Below are positions 1 through 5,239 of a stretch of DNA of 6,134 bases, piece by piece. The position numbers were made by a program, and so were the translations under genes. The notes beneath the pieces were generated by a model. The model searched no databases, was not told the origin of the DNA, and saw only the letters and a program-made list of their open reading frames with translations. Each line of letters opens with the position of its first letter. Position 1 is the first letter of the stretch. Source of the stretch: Spirochaetota bacterium (lineage in GTDB: Bacteria > Spirochaetota > B62-G9 > DRHN01). The stretch covers positions 1-6,134 of the forward strand of contig JAGLSF010000127.1 of the NCBI GenBank assembly GCA_023136305.1. Direction: 5' to 3'.

Positions 1-1691
1 TTATTTCCATGGTCGTTGCATTGACCCTGATTCCTCTTCTTGCCTCGCTGGTCTTCAAAAGAAAAACCGGCCGGGCCCGGGCGGAGGCCGGGCTCGGACG
101 GCTGTCCGTGGTCGTAATGGGCTTTCTGGTAAACCGGTACAAGAAAATGCTCCGGGGCCTTATCAGCCGAAAATGGGCCATTGCGCTTTTTATGCTTTTT
201 TCTTTCGGCCTGCTGGCTTTCTCCATAATAAGAATACTTCCGCTTATACCGAGGGAGATCATATCTCCCCCTTCCAGCGACAGGCTGGTGATGTACTTCA
301 GGAGTCCCACGATAAACGATCTCGACAGGATCGTGGAGGAAGTCATTCCCGATATAGAGGCCAGGATCAAAGACCAGGTCGGGCAGTATGTAGAAGGGAC
401 CTACTCCGATGTGTACGGCCGTTTCAATCGTTATTTTATAAACCTGACGAGCACACAGTACGCGGAGGAGGTGCTGGGTGAGCTCCAGAAGATCTTTGTC
501 AACGACAACGTCTGGTACTACAATGTCATGATGTGGGACCCGGCCCAGCTTCCCCTTCCCCGTACCATGGACCTGCAGATCAGTGTTCAGGGAGATGATC
601 CGACCGAGACAATCACGCTCCTGGAACGGGTGAGGGATCTGGTAAACGACACGGAGTTGTACACCTGGGTGTTCACCGATCCTCCGACGAACCTTTCGGA
701 TGAGCTTGCCATGACATCAAGGCGTGAAGTCATCGACGGATTTCCGGGATTCAGTGAAGGTGGACTGGTAAGGCTGGTGCGGAAGATCCTGAGCGGAACC
801 ACAACCATTGAGTTTGAAGAGGAGCAGTCTACCATCGAGGTCTCCGCAGTGTATCCGGAGTCTCAGATAGAGGGCCGTGAAAAGCTGGAGAACTTTCTCA
901 TCCCCTATGAACAGGGTGTCATTCCGCTGAAACATTTCTTTGATTTCCAAGAGATTACCAGTGTTTCAGGGATTGCCTCGGAAAATGGCGAAAAAATATT
1001 CAGGCTTTATGCCCGAATGGCTCGCGGAACCCCCGCAGCCCGAAGGAGTGAGTATGAGCAGCGTATCAGGGATGAGATAGATGTAAAGCTCACCATCCCT
1101 GCAGGGTATTCCGTGGTGTTTGACAATCCCCAGGAGGAGATGGAACAGTCCATTCGCTCACTCTTCATAGCTCTGGCTGCATCGGTGGTACTCGTATACA
1201 TACTCCTTGCCTTTCAGTTCAATTCTCTGATCATTCCACTGGTCATTCTCGTGACCGTTCCTCTGGGATTTATCGGTGTGGTCTTCAGCCTCTACCTGTT
1301 CAAATCGAGCCTGAGCCTGAATTCCATGCTCGGTACCATACTGCTGGCCGGGATCGTGGTCAACAATGCCATCATCATGATCGATTTTTATTTGAAGCTG
1401 GGCCCGAGCTACGGGAATAGGATTGATGCCCTGGTTGAGACCGCGGGCATTCGGTTTACTCCCGTTGTGATTACCATGTTAACCACTGTGTTTGGCATGC
1501 TTCCCATAGCTGTTGGTATTGGTGAGGGCTCGAACATCATTCAGCCCCTGGGCATCGCAGTTTCCGGCGGACTGCTGGTTTCCACTCTGTTTACACTGTT
1601 CATGGTCCCGAGCATTCTAAGCCTGATAGAGGTGAGGTCAGAAAAACAAGAGCCGGATGGATCACCCATACCGGCTGATGATTATATCTGA
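1..1691 (+). CDS. RND-family efflux transporter permease, C-terminal half (5' end outside window)
   Basis: This is an inner-membrane proton-driven pump subunit of the resistance-nodulation-division family, which normally works with a periplasmic adaptor and an outer-membrane channel. The frame is open to the left edge: codons Ile-Ser at 3-8 precede the Met at 9, so that Met is internal. Residues are numbered from it. Residues 1-15 fit the end of TM6 (ALTLIPLLAS). TM7 is about 56-77, and 80-380 is the second large periplasmic loop. TM8 to TM12 lie at about 384-402, 407-430, 438-462, 483-504 and 512-540, followed by a short polar tail. The TM10 motif GIVVNNAIIMIDFY (448-461) and the GMLPIA and VSGGLLVSTLFTLFMVP stretches are typical of hydrophobe/amphiphile exporters rather than heavy-metal CusA types. 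TM4, with the proton-relay aspartates, lies outside the window, as would any adaptor gene. The family is secure; the substrate is unknown. Confidence 0.95.
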   Translation, partial: ISMVVALTLIPLLASLVFKRKTGRARAEAGLGRLSVVVMGFLVNRYKKMLRGLISRKWAIALFMLFSFGLLAFSIIRILPLIPREIISPPSSDRLVMYFRSPTINDLDRIVEEVIPDIEARIKDQVGQYVEGTYSDVYGRFNRYFINLTSTQYAEEVLGELQKIFVNDNVWYYNVMMWDPAQLPLPRTMDLQISVQGDDPTETITLLERVRDLVNDTELYTWVFTDPPTNLSDELAMTSRREVIDGFPGFSEGGLVRLVRKILSGTTTIEFEEEQSTIEVSAVYPESQIEGREKLENFLIPYEQGVIPLKHFFDFQEITSVSGIASENGEKIFRLYARMARGTPAARRSEYEQRIRDEIDVKLTIPAGYSVVFDNPQEEMEQSIRSLFIALAASVVLVYILLAFQFNSLIIPLVILVTVPLGFIGVVFSLYLFKSSLSLNSMLGTILLAGIVVNNAIIMIDFYLKLGPSYGNRIDALVETAGIRFTPVVITMLTTVFGMLPIAVGIGEGSNIIQPLGIAVSGGLLVSTLFTLFMVPSILSLIEVRSEKQEPDGSPIPADDYI

Positions 1692-1803
1692 TTGCTATTC
1701 ATTGACAAAAGGATGCCATAATGAAGATAAAAACCTTTAAAAGCGCAGAAAGCCATCGAATCATAAGGTAATGGAGATAACCGATTAAAGGGAAGGGATG
1801 CAG

Positions 1804-1820
1804 GCCCCTCAGTGAGGCGC
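1804..1820. promoter_or_regulatory. Small inverted repeat upstream of 2TM gene, possible operator
   Basis: The sequence reads GC-C-CCTC-AGT-GAGG-C-GC: a 4-bp core stem extended by two more pairs after one C/C mismatch, with a 3-base loop. It sits just upstream of the TATAAT boxes, about where a -35 element would be, so a regulator could act there. No T-run follows, so it is not an intrinsic terminator for the RND gene. It is short enough to be chance. Confidence 0.2.
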
Positions 1821-1829
1821 TGGTTATAA

Positions 1830-1838
1830 TGGTATAAT
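1830..1838 (+). promoter_or_regulatory. Candidate extended -10 promoter for the 2TM gene
   Basis: TGGTATAAT matches the extended -10 consensus (TGnTATAAT) exactly. A second perfect TATAAT lies directly upstream at 1825-1830. No convincing -35 hexamer is spaced for either box, which extended -10 promoters can tolerate. Transcription would start near 1845 and leave a leader of about 15 bases that holds the Shine-Dalgarno GAGGAGG at 1849-1855. A TTGACA at 1702-1707 with GATAAA at 1726-1731 is a weaker alternative much further upstream. Confidence 0.45.
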
Positions 1839-1860
1839 CAAGAAAAATGAGGAGGATAGA

Positions 1861-2148
1861 ATGGAAGACAAGGAAAAGCGGCAGGAGATGGCTAAAAAGA
1901 TAGCTAAAAGCAAAGTCGATTTCTTGCGACACCTGGGTACGTATGTCTTTGTGATGATAGTCCTTGCGGTCATTAACAATGTTAAAAATACAGGCGGCGA
2001 TCAGTGGTGGCTTTGGCCAGCAGGGATATGGGGTGCATTTGTATTGGCAAATTTTTTCAAGGTTTTTGTTTTTAGAGGCGGCGCTATGAAACGCTATGAA
2101 GACCAGCTGGTGCGGAAAGAGCTGGAGAAGATGGACCGAGAGAACTAG
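1861..2148 (+). CDS. 2TM-domain small membrane protein
   Basis: This 95-residue protein matches the layout of the Pfam 2TM domain: a charged N-terminal amphipathic stretch (1-20), helix 1 at about 24-40 (starting near His24 in FLRHLGTYVF), and a short loop with an aromatic WWLWP motif at 49-53. Helix 2 follows (about 54-71, with WG at 57-58), then a charged tail ending VRKELEKMD. Family members occur alone or fused to sensor kinases; their function is unknown, though a role in membrane sensing has been suggested. The usual second His before the end of helix 2 appears here as Asn64 (my alignment by eye). The start is supported by GAGGAGG five bases upstream of the ATG. It probably has its own promoter and ends 7 bases before the convergent SDR stop. 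It shows no link to its neighbours beyond position. Confidence 0.82.
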   Translation: MEDKEKRQEMAKKIAKSKVDFLRHLGTYVFVMIVLAVINNVKNTGGDQWWLWPAGIWGAFVLANFFKVFVFRGGAMKRYEDQLVRKELEKMDREN

Positions 2149-2155
2149 ATCCTGA

Positions 2156-2899
2156 TCAGAATGGATTCAGCATTTCACTGATTTGCTTTGTTCCCCAGAT
2201 ATTGACCTCCTCGACGACCGAGTTTTCCGGTACGTCGATACAATGCACTATGGTGCGGGCAAACTCATGGCTGCCAGGATAGCCTTCCTGCCAGCTGCTG
2301 TCGATACCTGCAGCATCACAGAATCCCGTTCGGGCTGCACCCGGAATGAAGCTTGTGGCCTTCCCCCCCCACTCAGACATCTCGAGATGCAGGCAGCGTG
2401 TGAAACCCACAATTCCCGCTTTGGCCGCAGTATAAACCCCCCAGCTCGGCCAGGAGTGATAAGCACAGCCGCTCGAGACATTGATGATGTGGCCACGCCC
2501 CTGACCTTTCATTACCTGAATCACTTCACGGCAGCCCTTGATGACCGATGTGAGGTTGATGTTGATGATCTTCATAATTGAATCGTCGTCCATCTCTTCC
2601 GTAGGTGCTACCCTGACGCCGGCTCCGTGATTGTTGACCAAAACGTCGATACGTCCAAATATTTTCACCGTCTTCTCAATCAAGCGCTTCCAGTCTTTGG
2701 TTTCGACGGCATCAGCCTGGACGGCCAGGAGATTCTCATGATTCAGATCCTTTGCTGCATTTTCCAATCGGTTTTTATTGCGTCCAGTGATTACAACCTT
2801 TGCACCCATTTCAAGCAGGATTCTTGCGGTCTCGAGTCCGAAGCCGGAGGAACCACCTGTAATCACTACTACCTTATCGCTGATGTAATGGTCCACCAT
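2156..2899 (-). CDS. SDR family NAD(P)-dependent oxidoreductase
   Basis: This is a classical short-chain dehydrogenase/reductase of 247 residues, the usual length for the family, and presumably cytosolic. The Rossmann cofactor motif TGGSSGFG is at 14-21, and Arg40 after the second strand (ITGR) suggests NADP(H) preference. NNHG at 89-92 replaces the usual NNAG. Asn115 fits the structural/catalytic Asn, Ser143 in NVSSG is the catalytic Ser, and Tyr156 and Lys160 form the YxxxK pair (Ser-to-Tyr spacing 13, as in characterised members). The PG motif is at 186-187. It would oxidise an alcohol or reduce a carbonyl; the substrate cannot be read from the sequence. AGGAG lies three bases before the ATG. 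It is transcribed divergently from the FecR-amidohydrolase genes and may share their control region. An eight-G run in the coding strand (2363-2370) encodes Gly-Gly at 178-179, where relatives usually have Gly followed by Ile or Val. Confidence 0.93.
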   Translation of the reverse strand: MVDHYISDKVVVITGGSSGFGLETARILLEMGAKVVITGRNKNRLENAAKDLNHENLLAVQADAVETKDWKRLIEKTVKIFGRIDVLVNNHGAGVRVAPTEEMDDDSIMKIININLTSVIKGCREVIQVMKGQGRGHIINVSSGCAYHSWPSWGVYTAAKAGIVGFTRCLHLEMSEWGGKATSFIPGAARTGFCDAAGIDSSWQEGYPGSHEFARTIVHCIDVPENSVVEEVNIWGTKQISEMLNPF

Positions 2900-2902
2900 G
2901 TT

Positions 2903-2907
2903 CTCCT
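2903..2907 (-). promoter_or_regulatory. Shine-Dalgarno of the SDR gene
   Basis: On the minus strand AAAAGGAG is followed by AAC and then ATG. This supports the start at 2899. The spacing is short but workable. Confidence 0.6.
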
Positions 2908-2940
2908 TTTAAGAATAAGATTTATGATTTCAATTGTTTC

Positions 2941-2946
2941 ATTATA
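2941..2946 (-). promoter_or_regulatory. Candidate -10 box for the SDR gene
   Basis: The minus strand carries TATAAT here within an AT-rich stretch. It would give a start near 2934 and a leader of about 35 bases. I find no good -35 hexamer at 16-18 bases, so the call rests on the -10 box and its location alone. Confidence 0.3.
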
Positions 2947-2977
2947 TATAAACTCCCTTGATTTTTATAGTTGTCTT

Positions 2978-3013
2978 GGTCACCGATTAATTATTTTCTG
3001 CGGTACACCGATT
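2978..3013. repeat. Imperfect direct repeat in the divergent promoter region
   Basis: GGTCACCGATT (2978-2988) recurs as GGTACACCGATT (3002-3013); the shared core CACCGATT starts 25 bases apart. Each copy opens with a small GGT/ACC inverted half. Two similar sites between divergent genes would suit a regulator of both the SDR and the FecR-amidohydrolase genes, but no regulator gene is in the window. This is the only repeat of this length I noticed in the spacer. Confidence 0.35.
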
Positions 3014-3074
3014 TGTCGAAAATCACCACTGCAAAATATATTATCGAGAGCATCACTCTGGATCTGGAGTGGGG

Positions 3075-3101
3075 AATACCGTTTTGCGGTATTGTGAATA
3101 C
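3075..3101 (+). promoter_or_regulatory. Hairpin with an overlapping alternative hairpin upstream of the FecR gene
   Basis: AATACCG (3075-3081) pairs perfectly with CGGTATT (3087-3093) around a TTTTG loop, giving a 7-bp stem. The GTATT at 3089-3093 can pair instead with AATAC at 3097-3101 around a 3-base loop. The two pairings exclude each other. This could be a regulator site on DNA or a switching structure in a leader RNA. No T-run follows, so it is not an obvious attenuator. It is unclear whether the region is transcribed. Confidence 0.35.
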
Positions 3102-3110
3102 TATTGCATT

Positions 3111-3138
3111 TATGAGGAATCCGGTGTTTCCTATCATA
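3111..3138 (+). promoter_or_regulatory. Second inverted repeat in the FecR leader
   Basis: TATGAGGAA (3111-3119) pairs with TTCCTATCATA (3128-3138) if AT is bulged on the right arm, giving nine pairs around an 8-base loop. A TATAAA at 3137-3142 follows and could be a -10 box for the FecR gene, although I see no matching -35. In that case the repeat would lie over the promoter and act as an operator rather than as RNA. Confidence 0.3.
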
Positions 3139-3154
3139 TAAAGCGATATACAAA

Positions 3155-3160
3155 GTGAGG
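3155..3160 (+). promoter_or_regulatory. Shine-Dalgarno that decides the FecR-gene start
   Basis: GTGAGG lies six bases before the ATG at 3167. The GTG inside it could in principle start a protein four residues longer, but that would leave the longer form with no ribosome site, so I chose the ATG. Confidence 0.55.
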
Positions 3161-3166
3161 TCTGGT

Positions 3167-3859
3167 ATGGAACGATTTACACGCAGGGAATTCATACGCA
3201 TGGGGATCGGTGCAGCCGGTGCGTTTCTTCTATTGCGGAATCCCTACCGGTTGATCGCAGGTGCAAAAGAATCTGATTGGGAAATGCCTATGGAGGGGAG
3301 GGTCAGTTACGTTCTCGGCGACGTATTTATCAATGATCAAGTCGCTTCGGAAGGCGATGTTGTCTCTGAAGGTGATGTTATCAGGACGGGGCCTGATTCG
3401 GAAGCTGATGTGGAGATAAAGGATTTTTCCATTTTTCATATCAAGGAGAGCACCGAAGTTGAGATTGAAGACATTCTGACCTCCCCGAAAGTCAAGGTCA
3501 AAAAGGGATGGTTTCTCATCATCGTAAGAAAAGAAACTCCTTATCAGGTTTACACACCTACTGTATTTGCCGGTGTTCGAGGGACTGTATTTTTCTTCAA
3601 GGTGTACGATGACGACACGGCATACGTGTGTGACTGCAACGGCAAGATAGAGCTCTTCGACTCCCGTTCGGGGGAGTCGCTTAAGCTGATAAAGAGCAAC
3701 TACCATACTCCCTTCGATCTGAAAAGAGAGGGAGGCACCGTGTCGGTGAAGAGAACGAGGCTTCGCTATCACGAGGATAATGATATACTCCGCATGGCAG
3801 GCCGTTTCCCCCAGGAGACCCGAGTCATAAAAGAAAAGAGTAGAGAAGGAGGGTATTAA
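3167..3859 (+). CDS. Tat-exported FecR-domain protein
   Basis: This 230-residue protein opens with a textbook twin-arginine signal: TRREFIRMG at 5-13, a hydrophobic stretch at 14-23, and a likely cleavage site after AGA at 31-33. It should therefore fold in the cytoplasm, perhaps with a cofactor, and then pass to the periplasm. Residues about 44-165 form a FecR domain: GRVSYVLGDVFIN, then GDVIRTGPDSEADVEI (70-85), then the late block YTPTVFAGVRGTVF (129-142). A cysteine pair, C155-D-C157-N-G, lies at its end, with His180 (YHTP) and His202 (YHED) beyond. Classical FecR proteins are membrane-anchored anti-sigma regulators of iron-siderophore uptake. This one has no N-terminal anti-sigma region or later membrane helix, and no sigma factor or TonB receptor lies nearby, so that role is unlikely. 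It is co-transcribed with the amidohydrolase (3-base gap). Its function is unknown; metal or ligand binding is a guess. Confidence 0.88.
   Translation: MERFTRREFIRMGIGAAGAFLLLRNPYRLIAGAKESDWEMPMEGRVSYVLGDVFINDQVASEGDVVSEGDVIRTGPDSEADVEIKDFSIFHIKESTEVEIEDILTSPKVKVKKGWFLIIVRKETPYQVYTPTVFAGVRGTVFFFKVYDDDTAYVCDCNGKIELFDSRSGESLKLIKSNYHTPFDLKREGGTVSVKRTRLRYHEDNDILRMAGRFPQETRVIKEKSREGGY
3846..3852 (+). promoter_or_regulatory. Shine-Dalgarno of the amidohydrolase gene, inside the FecR gene end
   Basis: AAGGAGG lies in the last codons of the FecR-type gene, 10 bases before the ATG at 3863. This fixes the start and suggests translational coupling of the two genes. Confidence 0.75.
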
Positions 3860-3862
3860 GAG

Positions 3863-5182
3863 ATGAAATTTCAACAGGTATATGAGGAGCTGTTCGAACA
3901 TATAGAGAGTTTGGAAATAATCGATACCCATGAACATCTCCCAGCCTTTGAAGAATTGCGTGAAAGGGATACCGATATCCTGAAGGAATATTTGACACAG
4001 TACTTCAACAGCGATTTGATATCGGCTGGTTTATCCATTGCTGATTATGAAAGGGTGATCAACAATGAACTGCCTCTGATGGAGAGGTGGAAACTGGTGG
4101 AACCCTACTGGGAAGCGGCACGCAACACGGGTTATGGGAGGGTTCTCGATATTTCAGCCAAGGCGCTGTACGGCATCGAAAAAATATCCGGGGACTCCAT
4201 TGAAGAGCTGAATGGAAAATTTCTCAAGAGTCTCGAGCCCGGTCATTTCAAGAAAGTGTTGAAGGAAAGATCAAAGATAAAGATCAGTCTGCTCCACGAC
4301 ATACCGATTATTAATGAGCGAATCCAGTTTACCAGTAATCTGGAGTGCGATCAGAAATTGTTCCGAAATGTCTTTCCCGTGGATTATCTGATCTTTCCTC
4401 AGGATGCAGAAGATATTGCACGGGTTGAAAATGAATTCGGCAACAAGATCTGCAGTTTTGAAGACTGGCTTGAAGCCTGTGAGGCGGCGCTCGATAATGC
4501 GCTGAACCACGGTGCTGTGGCACTGAAGAGCGGACTTGCGTACCATAGATCCATACGGTATGAGAGAACAACGAGGCACGAGGCTGAGGTGGGGTTTAAT
4601 GAGATATTCAGTGTAAAACACAGGGGCCAGTATCTACCACAGGTATTTACAGTCGGTGAAAAATTTCAAAACTATATGATGCACTTCATTCTTGGCATGG
4701 CGAACAGGAGGAATCTCACCTTTCAGTTTCATACAGGAATACAGGAGGGTTATGGGAACCTCCTCTACAACAGTGACCCATCGTTGCTGGCGAAACTGTT
4801 TCTCGAGTATCCGGATGTTGATTTTGATTTATTCCACATTGGGTATCCATATCAAAATATGGTATCAGCACTGTCAAAGAATTTTCAAAACGTCTACATT
4901 GATATGTGCTGGGCACATATTATTTCGCCCGAGGCCAGTATCAATGCGCTGACGGAGTGGATCGATTCCGTGCCCATAAATAAAATCAGCGCATTCGGGG
5001 GAGATTATTTTATTATCGATGCGGTATATGGACATCAATATATGGCTCGAATAAACGTATGCCGGGCTTTGACGAAAAAGGTTGAGGAAGATGTTTTTGA
5101 TATTGAAAGGGCAAAAGAGATATCGAAAATGCTCTTTTACGAAAATCCTCTGAAGATATTCAAACTTGCAGACAAGCTCTAA
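3863..5182 (+). CDS. Amidohydrolase-superfamily (amidohydrolase 2-like) metal-dependent enzyme
   Basis: This 439-residue protein has no signal peptide and is presumably cytosolic. It shows the landmarks of a TIM-barrel metal hydrolase or lyase: an HxH motif early (IDTHEHLP, His23 and His25), FQFHTG (His290), LFHIGYP (His325) and a late FGGDY (Asp381). This set suits a mononuclear divalent-metal site like that of the amidohydrolase 2 family. Lys222 in VALKSGLAYHR ends a barrel strand and might be a further ligand or substrate contact. The long insert after strand one (about 35-130, including PYWEAARNTGYGRVLDI) sets it apart from small decarboxylase-type members and recalls the large HEH-type amidohydrolases, most of them uncharacterised. 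Superfamily members cleave amide, ester or C-C bonds or isomerise uronic acids; I cannot name the substrate. It follows the FecR-type gene by 3 bases, and a transporter gene starts 57 bases downstream. Confidence 0.87.
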   Translation: MKFQQVYEELFEHIESLEIIDTHEHLPAFEELRERDTDILKEYLTQYFNSDLISAGLSIADYERVINNELPLMERWKLVEPYWEAARNTGYGRVLDISAKALYGIEKISGDSIEELNGKFLKSLEPGHFKKVLKERSKIKISLLHDIPIINERIQFTSNLECDQKLFRNVFPVDYLIFPQDAEDIARVENEFGNKICSFEDWLEACEAALDNALNHGAVALKSGLAYHRSIRYERTTRHEAEVGFNEIFSVKHRGQYLPQVFTVGEKFQNYMMHFILGMANRRNLTFQFHTGIQEGYGNLLYNSDPSLLAKLFLEYPDVDFDLFHIGYPYQNMVSALSKNFQNVYIDMCWAHIISPEASINALTEWIDSVPINKISAFGGDYFIIDAVYGHQYMARINVCRALTKKVEEDVFDIERAKEISKMLFYENPLKIFKLADKL

Positions 5183-5210
5183 TCCGGATGATTACCCGCA
5201 TGGAGGGTTG

Positions 5211-5231
5211 ATGGCCGGTTTTAATGGCTGA
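5211..5231 (+). other. Six-codon leader ORF ahead of the transporter
   Basis: A strong GGAGGG (5202-5207) is followed three bases later by ATG, encoding MAGFNG and then TGA. The stop falls eight bases before the transporter's own ATG, which has no clear Shine-Dalgarno. Ribosomes could load here and re-initiate on the transporter. It could equally be a stray purine run. It is far too short to judge by codon use. Confidence 0.3.
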
Positions 5232-5239
5232 ATCAGTAG

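Noticed and set aside
66..100. Very GC-rich stretch with a CCGGGCCCGG palindrome in the RND gene
   Set aside because: It simply encodes the Gly/Arg/Ala-rich loop after TM6, and the frame and protein are normal.
1734..1791. CCTTTAA (1734-1740) and TTAAAGG (1785-1791) inverted repeat in the RND-2TM spacer
   Set aside because: The arms are only 7 bp, AT-rich and 44 bases apart, which is easily chance.
1699..1932. Minus-strand open frame across the RND-2TM spacer
   Set aside because: It overlaps the 2TM gene start and its promoter, and its hydrophobic look reflects the AT-rich complement; no ribosome site or family was seen.
2147..2159. GATCCTGATC / CTGATCAG symmetry between the convergent 2TM and SDR stops, as a bidirectional terminator
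   Set aside because: The stems are 4 bp or less, with no loop of useful size and no T-run on either strand.
2183..2581. Plus-strand open frame inside the SDR gene
   Set aside because: The minus strand carries all SDR motifs in order; the plus frame has no domain or ribosome site.
2627..3097. Plus-strand open frame running from the SDR gene into the divergent spacer
   Set aside because: It lies mostly opposite the start of the SDR gene, has an odd composition and matches no family.
3230..3937. Long minus-strand open frame (235 codons) opposite the FecR-type gene
   Set aside because: It mirrors the FecR-type gene, has no recognisable domain, and the plus strand carries a Tat signal, a FecR domain and a ribosome site.
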